The translations under genes and the position numbers were made by a program. Positions 1-11,304 of a stretch of 60,371 nucleotides of DNA are shown here, in pieces. Source of the DNA: Protostelium mycophagum. Taxonomy: Eukaryota > Evosea > Variosea > Protosteliida > Protosteliaceae. The stretch's first letter is position 1, and each line of letters begins with the position of its first letter. The stretch spans positions 1-60,371 of the forward strand of contig MZNV01001987.1 in the NCBI GenBank assembly GCA_002081555.1, given 5' to 3'. The notes beneath the pieces are model-generated. The model worked only from the letters and a program-made list of their open reading frames with translations. It was not told the origin of the DNA and searched no databases.

Positions 1-536
1 CGGGGTACAACGCCGAGGGAAGAATATAACAGGAGGAGAAGTATATTATCTGAAAAATGTGCTTCAGAGGCCTGTTCTGCAGAGAGGCATAACTTTGGGC
101 GTTCTTTGATTGACGATTCCGTGTTGCCGGACAAATTCCGGAGATTCAGTGCGATTTTCCTCTAATTCCGGACATTGATCAATTTTCAAAGATCAAAAAA
201 AGCTTTTATGTCCGTCAAGGGCTTGTTCATCGTGCAGATAGGCATTTCAAGGATATACTTTAAAAGATCTTTGAGAGAAAAAATTGTGCCCGTACAGCTT
301 CCATCATGGCTGATGAACGAGAAGCAACCAGACTGGGGATGTCCCTTTTGCAACGAGATCAATTAAGAGTTTCTTTTCTTCTTCAATAGTACATAGATGT
401 TGCATGCTTTTTGAAAGGCAACAGAGATGAGCTCCGCAGCCTGATTAACGACGATGCAATTCTACCAGGGAAGTACGAATCCCCCTTCATAATCAGGGAA
501 GATAAAAGACTTCCTTGTGATTCAACCTTACTCTAG
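1..536 (+). CDS. Partial gene at left edge, unknown protein (3' part)
   Basis: The frame is open from base 1 and reads as ordinary coding sequence (charged, with RRRS and DDSVLPDKFRR stretches). Further coding-like blocks follow at about 192-260 and 300-368, and a last block from 390 to the TAG at 534-536 contains FLKGNRDELRSLINDD. The blocks need introns to join, and the exact exon limits are uncertain. Between the last two blocks the only junction I can see would remove just 21 nt (369-389, GT...AG). I do not recognise the protein. It converges on the minus-strand gene ending at 731. The start lies outside the window. Confidence 0.4.
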
Positions 537-730
537 AGGTGCACAAAATCCATCGTTATCATTACTATCTTTTAACACAATTATGGGAACATCGAGCACT
601 GACAACAAGCATTCCATTTCATAAAGCACAGAACCTGAATCTTAGTTTGTTTTATTATTATTTTCTTCTCATTGGATAAAACTCTGCCGATTTGGTTGTT
701 TACATTTGGACGGTACACCAAGATTTTATA

Positions 731-1605
731 TTACGATGCAACTGGAGAGGCAGCCTCTTCGAGTTCGTTCTGAAGACACAAGAGGGGATTCCTCTGATGC
801 TGTACCAATCATATCTGCTTGACTTGCACTCGATGTTGTCGTGCTCTGATCAAAATGAGCGAAATTCTAGAAACAACAACCCACTTTTGGAATTTTCGAA
901 ACATCATCTGATGTATAGAAATCATCTTCGTCGCTCTCCTCATCTTCCATTCTGGCCTGTAGCAAAGATAACCCTTCGGTTCTGGATTCTTGAGTCTTTA
1001 GTATGTCATCTTCAAAGTGCTTTGGAACTATATTCTCGTACTATTTGTCATCAGCAACAGAAGATTTCGACAACAAAAATTTTGTTTTGGAAGAAAAATC
1101 TGGGAAATATAAAATTGATATTTTTGGTCAACTTATTTTGTTTTTTTGGTTGATGAAATTGTACTTGTTCAGAAAATTCCTCCTTCCAAATTTCAGGTGC
1201 CTCTTCAGTTGTGTTTTCTGGCATATTCTGACTCTTTCTTTTCTTGTTTAGATCTAGTCTCCTCTCTGCATTGATAATCAGGAGATGCTTGAACACAAAT
1301 CACTTCTGATCATGATCACTTTTGAGGAATGATCTATGTTTGCGTCGCAAAGCGTAACAGAGTAACATCCTAATCATCACTTGATTTCCACCTAATCGCC
1401 TGATGTATTCTTTAGAGGTGAGCATCTTCTTTTTCAGTGGATCCATTGTCAGATTGGGTTGCAAGAGTGGCACGTCCTTTGCGAATCCTCTCTCATCTTT
1501 CTGTTCCTCTTGTGATTGAACAATCCTATCAAATTCTGATGGAGGAAAGAGCTGCGAGAGTTGCTCTGGTGTAAATTCCATTTTTTGAAACTTTCTGTCT
1601 GACAT
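731..1605 (-). CDS. Unknown small charged protein with possible C-terminal CaaX-like end
   Basis: Read on the minus strand from ATG 1603-1605 (protein begins MSDRKFQKMEF). The first exon runs to about 1317 and is rich in Lys/Arg (LLCYALRRKHRSFL). After a short intron comes a basic-acidic exon (KKRKSQNMPENTTEEAPEIW). A further exon after about 1030 carries an acidic SDEDDFY patch. A last exon ends at the TAA complement at 731-733 and would give a C-terminus CLSSCIVI. No family is recognised. The frame stays open upstream to 1695, but the word CTCGTTGTAG lies just before this ATG, so a 5' leader intron ending there is possible. Exon joins are by eye. Confidence 0.45.
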
Positions 1606-1824
1606 TTGGACGACTACAACGAGGTATTTCAATGCAATAAATTGATGTGCTGCTCCAGTGGCGTTAAAATTGAACAATAAAAATTCTGGTTTCAAAATAT
1701 TATATTTTGATTCGTGTGCTCATCAATTGAACAAAACCAAAAACTGGTTTCTAACGTAACAAAATGAGGTCAAACTCGACAACTGTGGCAATCTAGTTCA
1801 CGAAGGAAAACAAATCGAGAGTAT

Positions 1825-4800
1825 TTATTTTGTATCTCTCAATCGAAGTATGAGGCAGTCCAAGAAGTCAGCGAGGCATATTTCGATTTGTACGGTGCTC
1901 GTCATATCGGATAGTTTCGCATTCAATGCGGGTAATTTCTCTTGCAGTGCGGTGTAGAGGATCTTGACAGCGTCCTTCAACTTCAGTTTGACAGTGTAAA
2001 TGCTCAATGGTTGTGTGGATATTTCCGAGTCAGTTTCCTAAGACTTTTAGATTTTTTAATCACCAACATTACAAAAAACGTCTACAAATTCTTTAAATAA
2101 AATGATTCTGCACAATATTTTCTCTTCGTTTGAAATATTTAAAAAGAATATTTCTCAGGAAATGGATACTGACCAGCCAATCGTTGAAGGCCTGTAGGAT
2201 GATGTCGTGACCTCTTGAGGTTCTGTCTGCCTTTTTGTTGTCTTCTTCGTTGAATCTGAGAACTTTGGGAACTGTCTCCGAAATGGCTTGTAATGACTTC
2301 CTCATCCTTCTTTTCGCAGCTAAAAGTGACCGTTAATTTTGGCGGGAAAATTCAAATTTGAAATCTCACCGTCGGTAACATTCGTGCGAGGATTCAAACT
2401 GTAATCTTCTGGATTTTCTATGGCTTTACAGACCACATTTGTGATGTAAAAGTCGATTGTTTCAACAGCCACAAGAGCGGGAGAATTGGGTCCAAATTTG
2501 TTGAATAATTCGTCGTGTGTAAATCGTATGATCTCCTCTGCCAACGGCCTGAAATACTTCATTTTTTCTGATATCTTGTACCCATTTTTTTGTATTTAAA
2601 ATGATATTTGATATCTACAACAGAGTCTACAATGAGACAAAAATCACCTCGAGGGGTGGTGTAATGCGCGGATTGCAGAGACAATCAACTTCTGTGTCGC
2701 CTCTATCGTCTGTTCTGTATTCGGTTTGAGTTCATCCTTATTCTCGCAGAGATCCTCCATCATGCTTCCCAGGGAAGCCTGGAAATTTCAGTGAAAAGTT
2801 ACGTCTACAACGAGGCATACCCTGATCAGATCTGGACACACAAAACACGCCATGTGCATGAGCAGCCTCTTGCTGATCGCATCCAACGCTTGGAATTTTC
2901 AGTGAAATTTCATCACATTTCTAAAAATAGATATATTATCAAGAAGACGTAAATTGAAAAATTGCGGAAATTTCACCTCCTCCTGCAAGCACATCGGCTC
3001 GGATAAAATGTTTAATTAATTTGACAAATTTTTTCGGGTTTTTGCTGAGGAGTATAAAGACGACGGATGCAACATATCTGTCTCTCTCTTTGTCTTGAAA
3101 CAAAATCTATACAAAATCAGCATCTACCGGATGTTTCACGTGAATAAAACTCACCTCCACCAGATCGACCGTGAATAAATCTTCGTCCAAAATTAACTGT
3201 ATTTTTATCAATCTACAACGCCATGATTCTCGAATTTAAACCGTTCAAGGAAATTTCAAGGAAATTTACCTGAAGAATCTCTGCAATTCTGGGATCGGTC
3301 AAGGTGAGGTTCATTTTATTTATTACTCCTTTTTTATAAGGTCCTAATAACGAACAAACCACGTTAAGTCTCGAAGCAACACGGTAAGTTATCGTCTGAC
3401 ACCTGTCAGGAATAATCACGTCTACAACGAGACATACCTGTGGCAATACCAGATCTACAACGCGTAATTTCTCCATGAGTTGTTCTCTTACCGTGGTGAG
3501 CCCGTTAACTATCGACAAAAGCGAATCGTTTATCGGGATTTTGGAGGGAAGACTTCTGAGCTGTGATGACATGTCTACTTCGCTTGAATTCTACACATAT
3601 TTTAGTGTTGTAGACGACACTAAAATAAACATTTCCGGAGACAAAATGAGTTGTATCTGCAAACATCGTTGTTTGTATTTCCCGAAAAAACAGATGTATC
3701 CATCACGACAGAGGAACCACGTATAGACGTCATGCACTTGAATAATATTTGACGTTGTTGAGGTACTCACACTTATCTCCACGATGAAGTTTCTAATCTT
3801 TACTCCGTTTGTCTTTACGAAATCGTTTAGAGGTAACATGTAAGGCTCTTTCAACTCGGCACCGTTTACTGCGTTCTAAAAATATATTATTATGAGGAAA
3901 TGATCGTTGTAGATGGATATCATGATTCTAAAATGGGCGAAGCGTCGTTAATAAATTGTGAAATTTCCATAGAATTTCAGAGAAATTTGTATGAATATTC
4001 TGTGAAATATCTTGCCTGAAATAATTTGGAAACGAGTACAAGTGTTCTTCTTGGTGTTTCTTTGATGACATCTGTGCATCACGTGAGTTTTCAGCGAAAT
4101 TTCAATGAAGACTACTGACCCACACCGAACTCTTTGGGGGGTGACATGAGTGCTGGACAGAAATATCGCAAAAAAATGAAACTCTTCACCCCTGATAAGG
4201 CATCATCCGGAAATTTCTTAGAAACCTTACTTGAGTAAGTTGTATGTATCTACAATAACGTGTACAATTCAATGAAAAAGAAATGAATATTGAACCTGTT
4301 CGACGAGGATCGCACAGACTCTTCTGAATTGCCTGCGAAATTTCAATCAAATCTCATGAATAGATCACGTGACTCACATGGGCATCATGTTCTTGGAATT
4401 AATGACTCTGTCTACAAATGTTTGTACAAGTGCCGTTAACTTCTTCATATTTGAGTCCATATCTTCGTTGTTCTCATTACGGTTGGGGTCAATCTACAAC
4501 GGCCTTTATTTTTTTGAATATTTTTACTTTTATCATTTTTATTTTTCAAGTAAAATTTCCCAGAAATTTCGATGAAAAATCACCTCGTAGGATTCATTGT
4601 TTGTGGCAACTTCTTGCATGAGTGGATATAATACTTCAGCGAGGTAAGGTGTTCCATAAATAGATGTATACATAGTCATTATTTTCGTTGCTAGCGTGTT
4701 ACTCCTGAATAATGTCTCTTTGGCGTCTAAATCTGCAATATCGTTATGGCACGAATATTTACGACCATCTAGTCGTCTCGAACGTTTGTGCCAGCACAAT

Positions 4801-6249
4801 TTATTGAGATTTCGAAAATTCGTGCCCGTTGAAATGTTCAAAAATTAAATTTGGCGGGAAAAACTCACTCGTGTCGTTGACTTCCTGAGCAATAATAAAT
4901 TTAAATAATCTAACAGTGTCATTTCTGGCCTCTGCCATGTTGAGGAGTGCCCCAATGAAATCGTCTTGGACGCGGATACCGTTATCCAACATACAAGCCA
5001 ATACCGGGAAATCTGGCTTGAAAAGTAGCTGAAATTTAGTCATTCCAAAATAAAACGCCGAAATTGATTTGGAAGAAATGACGATCTACAACGAACCTGG
5101 ACCATATATTCTGGCCTCATATTGAGGTCTAACCATCTCACTCTCCAATCTGAAATCATAAACTGTTCCTCTGGATCATTTGTTTCTAAAGAGATGGGAC
5201 CGGATTGAAGTAAATTGACCTCACTATTGGCCATCATCTGTGTCAACCTCTTAATCTTGCTGCCTGTCGAAATGTCATTATGATATCATATTTCTCATAC
5301 GATCAGATACGACGTCATAGATTTTGAATTATCAGAAAATAAATATTGGGAAAATAAAATCTATATAAAAATCGTGCACCTTTCCCTCTGATCATCGCTT
5401 CTTTTTCAAGTAGAAGAGCATCTTTGGCTTTCAACTCTTCTTCTTTCTCTTGCAGTTGATCTCTTAAACTCTGCAACTCCATCTAATGATTGTTATTTTC
5501 ATCATTAGAAGGTTATTCGCAACAGAGTACAAGGAGTTAGAACTTCAATGCCTGCAGCAGAGCTGCGAGAGACTATAGAGGCTAATGTCTTCAGATCATG
5601 CGGTCGTCCAACAGAAGGAGAACTTTAAGAGATGACTTGGAGTTGTTTCTCACCGCTACAGACTGCTGAAGTTCTGTCATCAGATCATAAATCTGAGCTT
5701 TCTCCTGCTCCAGCTGCTTGGCCGCCGATTGTTTCCATTTTGACAATTGATCCATGTATTGTGTCATCTTTTCAGAGTTGGCAATCCATTGTTGTTCATT
5801 GAGCTTTCTCCTCCTCATTTCATCACGGAGTTTGACCAAGACCTGAAGACGCTTAAATCGAGTTTCGGTATTAGATTGGCGAAGATAATCAGGTGAAGAT
5901 TGATATACAAGTGGAAAGCACGTTTTAGAAGTCAAAATGCAATCTGTCGTAAGGGATCCGCGGTGATAGGAAATTTGTTTGTTTCTATTAAACTCACCCA
6001 TGGAGGACATTGTTCGAAGTGTGCTCTTAATTCATCTGCAGCCGAAGAGTGCATTTCAGCACTATCGACCTGCAAAGTATCCGCGTCCACAACAGTGACC
6101 GATCTAGTCGAAGAGGCAGCCGTTATTGGAGTCGTGTTGACGCTCATGGTTGTCTTTGGCTTGGCCAAAAGGAAATCTGTATGTTTCGGGCTGCGGGTCA
6201 ATGTCCCCTTCTTTGTTGGCGGACTTATTGAATTTTCTTGAGTGCTCAT
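1825..6249 (-). CDS. IQGAP-type RasGAP (RasGAP domain plus IQGAP C-terminus)
   Basis: Many-exon minus-strand gene. The N-terminus (ATG 6247-6249) is Ser/Thr-rich. It is followed by coiled coil (5943-5480; KLRDEMRRRKLNEQQ, QSLRDQLQEKEEELKAKD). The RasGAP catalytic fold follows from about 5200 to 3700: LFRSNTLATKIM (about 4710), QFRRVCAILVEQ, FIFLRYFCPALMSP (about 4150), RRTLVLVSKLFQ and MLPLNDFV. The 3' half matches the RasGAP C-terminal region of IQGAPs, ending with a SIYTVKLKLKDAV segment before the stop at 1825. No CH or IQ motifs are visible, so it resembles the short IQGAPs such as Dictyostelium DGAP1/GAPA. IQGAPs usually bind Rac/Cdc42 and scaffold cortical actin rather than acting as GAPs. 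Introns are very short (35-100 nt) and carry the recurrent words described in the findings. Confidence 0.85.
2779..2820 (-). repeat. 42-nt intron carrying the TCGTTGTAGA word (introner-like)
   Basis: In gene orientation this intron begins GTATGCCTCGTTGTAGACGT and ends in GAAATTTCCAG. Its first 20 nt match the start of the intron at 3403-3437 except for one C/T change. Both lie in the IQGAP-type gene. Confidence 0.6.
3403..3437 (-). repeat. 35-nt intron carrying the TCGTTGTAGA word (introner-like)
   Basis: In gene orientation it begins GTATGTCTCGTTGTAGACGT and ends CCTGACAG. It is nearly identical over 20 nt to the 5' part of the intron at 2779-2820, and different after that. Confidence 0.6.
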
Positions 6250-6361
6250 GAGGAGGTTAGCTGCCTCACGATCGACAGAGAACTGAGTGACAAGGTGTCG
6301 CGGTGTCCCTCCCGGAGAATTTATTTTCGAGTGTTGTGCATTTTCTTTGACAACTTTCACG
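6250..6361. other. Short divergent intergenic region
   Basis: 112 bp separate the start codon of the minus-strand IQGAP-type gene from the start codon at 6362 on the plus strand. Both promoters must sit here or reach into the neighbouring 5' exons. No clear TATA box or other recognisable element was seen. Confidence 0.45.
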
Positions 6362-8199
6362 ATGATAAGCACAAGTAGAGTGATTGGTGCACCAAATAGA
6401 CCTGGTATACATCTTCCAAAAAAGACAGAGAGAGATAGATCATCTCCTAATGCATCAACACCAAGCATGACACCACCTTCACCGTCACCACGGCATAGAA
6501 TACCTTCGAGATCACAATCAATGCACACTTCATTTGCCAGTTTTGCACCTCAGATGATCACTCCATATAGGGATAGAAGCGCCAAGAGTTCATCTCCCGG
6601 CTTACAATTCGAAGTTCCAGTACTTCCAGGAAAAGATAAGGTCATTCTCGATTTACCTTCTAATTTAAATAAATGATCATATTCAAAATGAACATCATTT
6701 CTGATTTTTGGAGGTGGAAGAAGAAAAACCAAACAATATATCTGATCCAAATCCATCCGATTTTTACAATGAATTAGATTATTGGGCAGCCAATGCAGAT
6801 GTTGAAGAGGCAAGGTAGTGCACCTGATTTTTCTTGATCTTTGGGATTTTTCACATCACTTTTGCAATGAAAAAATCAAGTCAGATGATCAAATTGAAAA
6901 TCAAGCTCTTTATATCACCCGGCGATCCGAACAATTTTTAAACTCTTGGCTGTCTGACATCTTGTAATCTCATTATAATATATAATATTTTTTCAGGCAA
7001 CACGCGGCAGCTATCGAAGAAGCGGGAAGAGAAGAAGATGTTGAAAGATGGAGGAGTCGTCTTAATCTAGGCATGGAGGCATCACTCGAGGTGACTTTTC
7101 ATCGAAATTCCGACGAAATTTCGAGGGTACTGAGAGATGTAGCTTTTCGAGTCTGAATTCTTGTCTGGGTGGCGTGATGACTTTGAGGATATAGACGCTG
7201 TATTTAAAAGCGAAGATTCTGTGGGTAAGATATCTCAAGATTTTACAAGAATTTTTTAGGCTTATGGAGATATCTCATGTGATCACCACAAAAGATCGCG
7301 TTATATTCTTAAAAATTGATGTGAAATTTACAAAAATAATTTGACTCGTTGTAGAGGGTGAGAATTCATCCCTGCTGACAAATATACATTACGCCGCGTA
7401 CAAGCAGAGGACCGAATCACTGCATTGTTTTTTGGACTTGCAGATGGAGGAGCTCTCCACAAAGTGTGAAAGGGTACAGACAAACCTTCCCAGGAGGCTC
7501 AAAAGTTTGAGACGGGGTCTGCAAGACAAACGAAACCGTAAATTGGTGATCAGGTAAGGATCCGATTTTGCACTGAAAAGATTGAATTTATTTGTATCTT
7601 AATAACCATTGTAGTACACCGACGATTGCCTCCCCAATGATTGGCAGATCCCCCGCCTTGAGGTATATTTTGTGACTTTTCGTGTAATGTCAATCATTTG
7701 TCAAATACAAACACACGAACCCGAAAAGTGATGCGACCAGGTTGCGATCTTCTCTCGTCACCCCGACCACCCCCATCCCCACTGACACGTCAGAGAAGAT
7801 CCCCCTCACACAGCACCTCCTCATGAGGTATTATATCTAGATCTTTGGTTTGTTCTTCCCTTGGGAAATTGGGTGTCCTTGTGAGACCGAGAAGTTACCG
7901 TGCGGTAGCGGGTTGCGAAGTCTTGCGCTTAGTAGGAAGCTAATGCGACCATCGCATTGATATAATTTCAGAGGAACACCTTCGGTAGCCCCAGATGATC
8001 TCGAAAAAGACGATGTAAGGTTTTGAGATTCTTCAAAAAATGCTGTGGCTGACAGACGCATTTTAATAAACTCCTCCCAGGGGACACCCAAAATGCAGGA
8101 GATCAGAGTGCACACTGAAAACCGTATGGACACAGACACAGTCAAGAGCTCAGAAGCGGAGGACTTCTTCTCTGCGGAATCGTCAGGCGAAGAGTGATA
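6362..8199 (+). CDS. Unknown protein, Ser/Pro-rich N-terminus and phospho-site-like linkers
   Basis: Start ATG 6362 (MISTSRVIGAPNRPG). The first exon is rich in Ser, Pro and Arg. Short exons follow with good codon sense: a block with DFYNELDYWAANADVEEA (about 6760), AAAIEEAGREEDVERWRSR (about 7005), GWRDDFEDIDAVFK (about 7170) and a larger helical exon at 7354-7554 (TESLHCFLDLQMEELSTKCE). Two repeat-like Ser/Thr-Pro linkers with SLVTPTTPIPT follow (about 7745). The best-joined frame stops at 8197-8199 after SAESSGEE. No domain is recognised. The overlapping frame also stays open near the end and reads into LRNLLDIPPPW at about 8230, so a splice I cannot place might fuse this gene to the next block. 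Confidence 0.5.
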
Positions 8200-8341
8200 C
8201 TGAACAAAAAGATGCAGGAGTATTGCGCAATCTTTTAGACATTCCTCCTCCGTGGACGGGTTAAGGGGTGTAAATAAAATTAATGGTGTGAGGTACTACG
8301 TTCATTTCTTCTGGATACACTTCAAAAAACACGAGTGCTAC

Positions 8342-8974
8342 ATGGCGACGCTTGGCAAGCTGGCAGAGGTTCAGACGATGTGGACGTATGTCTGTGATGA
8401 CAAAGGAGATGCACCTCGAGTTCTGTTCTCTGAGGAGTTGTATGGGTTGATCCAACAGAGAGGGACGTGTATGAAGAGCAGTCTCATACCGGCTTCGTCT
8501 TTTAACAGAACATCATACTCGGCGATCTCTGACATCTTGGCCCATTCCATTTATGAGTTCCCTGCCCTTGCCATCAACACAAATCCGATGACGATATACC
8601 TCAAGTTGCCACCTTCGGCGCCACCAGGACAAATCTGGCGAATTCTATTTCAGCTTCAATCTGATCAGCTGTTGGCCTACGCGGCATCCTCTGCCTTCAC
8701 CCTCAGACATGCTTCTCCTAAGCCTTGCTCACCAGCAATTAAGGTGATGATTTGAAATCCATTTTAAATTTCAATGCTGATCTTGCTTCAGAATTCACCG
8801 ATATCACCACGACATCACAACATCATTAGGAGTCCGCCACAAATCTCTATGAACCTGCACACCTGCCGTGAAAGTCACCCTTGGGAAAAGTACGAAGGTC
8901 ACCTCTTAGACCTAATCGAATCTCCCATAGACAGGCTCAGCCCACTCGTGTTGAGTCTTTTAGAAGAATATTAG
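8342..8974 (+). CDS. Unknown protein, two exons
   Basis: An open frame from before 8260 has its first ATG at 8342 (MATLGKLAEVQTMWTYV). It continues to about 8740, has an intron 8742-8790 (GTGATG...TTCAG), and ends with an exon finishing LLDLIESPIDRLSPLVLSL and TAG at 8972-8974. The protein is mixed hydrophobic with a TIYLKLPPSAPPGQIWRIL segment. I do not recognise it. It could be the 3' half of the gene upstream. It converges on the kinase gene, leaving about 90 bp between stops. Confidence 0.45.
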
Positions 8975-9064
8975 CGCTCGAAGTCTCATGATCAAGTCAC
9001 TCTCTACAACGAGGATTTTGTACAAATAGAGAAAATATAAATTTACTATTTCTATTTCGTACAT

Positions 9065-10116
9065 TTATTGCCAGAAGACAAGGGGATTCTTCTTCTTCAG
9101 CCAAGGGTGGTTCTTAACCCCAGACATAGAGACACGAGTGTTTGGATCATTATCCAACATGCAAGAGAGGAGATCTCGAGCTGTCGCTGAGACTTGTGTG
9201 AGGTCGTTGTGGGGAAAATTGACGTCTAAGCGGATATTTCCCATGTTGTCTTTCCTGTGTCTTTTGCTGAAGGGAAAGACACCAAAGAGGTTTGCGAAAA
9301 TCTGCTTTCGTCATTTTCCTCTGAAAATACATGTTGTCCAGGATCTCTGTACAAGAAAAAAATCTTACAGTGACACCCAAACTCCACACGTCCGCCTTCG
9401 TGGGTCTAAAAGCTCTTCCAGATAAGATCTCTGGTGCGCAGTACTCTTTCGAACCGGAAAAATCGGTCGAAAGTTCTTGGTGGGGGAGGCATTTGGGATC
9501 AAAGATATTACAGAGTCCGAAGTCGATGAGGGTCGCCTCATTGCTTTTTTTATCGATCAAGATATTCTCTAGCTTGATATCTTTGTGCTACACAGGTCAG
9601 ATTTGACACGACATTTGACATTTGACATGGGACACGTACCGCGATACCGTTGCGGTGCATGAAGAGGAGGGACTTGACGATTCTTCTGAACATCTTCTTC
9701 ACAATGTCCTCGCTCACCGGGGCGAATTTTCTCTGTTCCAGGAATACGTACATATCCCCACCCCTGACATAATCGAAGACAAGGCAGAAGTGATCATCTG
9801 TCTGAAAATATCCGTGAAAAGGAATGATTCCCGGGATCCCCCTCCCCTTGTTGCAGGCTTCAATCTCGTTGTCGATACGTAATTGGGTTGCGACATCACC
9901 ACCTCTGGCAAGCCTCTTTACTACAACCTGAAAATTCTCAGATCTTTCGGAAATATTGAAACAAATATTCACCTCAGTCTGAAGATGTGAGTCGAAAGCG
10001 AGCATGATCTCTCCGTAAGAGCCTGCGGTCAATTTCTTCATCTGACCGAGTCTGCCCTGCAATTCGGTGGGGGGAACAACAGCGGTGATATTTTTTCCAA
10101 TTCCAAAGTGTACCAT
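9065..10116 (-). CDS. Serine/threonine protein kinase
   Basis: Four exons on the minus strand encode a stand-alone kinase domain of about 290 aa from ATG 10114-10116. Visible motifs: glycine loop LTAGSYGEI (the first loop Gly is replaced by Thr), catalytic lysine in VVVKRL, catalytic loop HKDIKLEN just after the intron ending near 9590, IDFGLC, the activation-segment end CAPEIL, DVWSLGVT, and a C-lobe ending ARDLLSCMLDNDPNTRV and NHPWLKKK. The HRD arginine is Lys, which is a mild change, and the essential Asp and Asn are kept, so the enzyme looks active. The style is that of SNF1/CAMK-related or fungal Ran1/Sks1-like kinases, and I cannot be more specific. No regulatory domain is present. Confidence 0.85.
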
Positions 10117-11304
10117 TTTGATATTCGTTACAAAAAAGTTTTAAGTGTACAGTCGTGACGTGCGTTCGTGCGTGCGTGGTTGTCTCAAGATGGACTGGTG
10201 TTTATGAATAGAAATTTGAAAAACTTGCGTGGAAAGCGTGGAAAAATGTGTCCGCTTGGCGGTATCGAGTTCCGGGCTTTGGAGGAACATTCATTGAAAA
10301 TCTTTTCTCTGGGAGAAGTGGTCGATCTTACGTCTTGGAACGTGACACTGGTGGTGTCATTGCGATTATATTAATCTCAATCAGATTTGACTGGAATTTT
10401 GGGAACTTTTGAAAAGAAAAAAAACATATTATAATCCGGTTCGCTCTTATTGAAACATAGATGTACCTCATGGTCGATACCATTAAATATTTTGTTATGT
10501 TCTTGCAAAAGTGAATCAGTTTGTTTGTTCGGGTCTGCAGATGGACGTCCAAAAATTTCGTGATCGGGGTTTCGTTTCAAATGGCGGGCAACACTGCACG
10601 AAGACATCCTCGATTTCGAAGGCAAAAAAGAGTTGACGTCCGGTCGATTCTAAAAGCACTGGGCATATCACGATCACGCAAGATCGTTTATCCTCACTAA
10701 AAATCAGTGATTCCTGCAGGTCATCATTTAAAAAGAGGGGCGGGCAACACTGCACGAAGACATCCTCGATTTCGAAGGCAAAAAAGAGTTGACGTCCGGT
10801 CGATTCTAAAAGCACTGGGTATATCACGATCACGCAAGATCGTTTATCCTCACTAAAAATCAGTGATTCCTGCAGGTCATCATTTAAAAAGAGGGTATTA
10901 TATTACCGGAGAACACGCATTTGTACACCTCACCAGTTGTCATACGATACACGGTAACATTAACGCGTCACCCACAGCAACAGGCTGTAGTTACCGCAAT
11001 TATTTTTCATTTGAAAATCGTACAAATCAGTGTAACGTAACACCAGAGTGCATCTATCTACATTCAACACATACTGAAGGTGCTTGCCTGTGATCTGTTT
11101 ATAAATATCCAAAAATTCCAAAAAAAGGTATTCTCTAGAGAAAAGGTATTCAAACACTCAAAATCAATCATCTACAACGAGCATACACATCAGAAAACCT
11201 GATCCAGAGTTTCAATCACGTTGCCCCGACGCCTTCAGCCTCTAAAAACTGCCAAGCGCAGCATTTATCGTATCCCACGACATTTTCATAGTTTTCCTCA
11301 AGAC
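10117..11304. other. Gene-poor 1.2-kb interval containing a tandem duplication
   Basis: No convincing exons. The open frames here either lie in the duplicated unit (10583-10895) or lack coding character. The short plus-strand frame at about 10168-10374 is weak. The end of the region holds the TatD gene's upstream sequence, with one TCTACAACGAG word at about 11171. Confidence 0.5.
10583..10895. repeat. 156-bp tandem duplication, two copies
   Basis: Copy 1 (about 10583-10738) and copy 2 (about 10739-10894) are offset by exactly 156 bp, and I see one base difference (GGGCATATC versus GGGTATATC). Both copies contain ATCACGATCACGCAAGATCG, a partly palindromic stretch. The open frame running through both on the minus strand is a by-product: 156 is divisible by 3, so it reads the same peptide twice. 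Confidence 0.93.

Noticed and set aside
2600-5100. CRISPR-like regularly spaced repeat formed by the TCTACAACGA copies
   Set aside because: Spacing is irregular (tens to thousands of bases), the unit is about 10-20 nt, and the copies lie within and between exons of a eukaryotic gene.
10168-10374. Short plus-strand open frame upstream of the kinase
   Set aside because: No domain, no splice partner and composition like the surrounding non-coding DNA. It lies in the kinase upstream region.
10516-10833. Open frame on the minus strand repeating the same peptide twice
   Set aside because: It is produced by the 156-bp tandem duplication, whose length is a multiple of three. There is no other coding sign.
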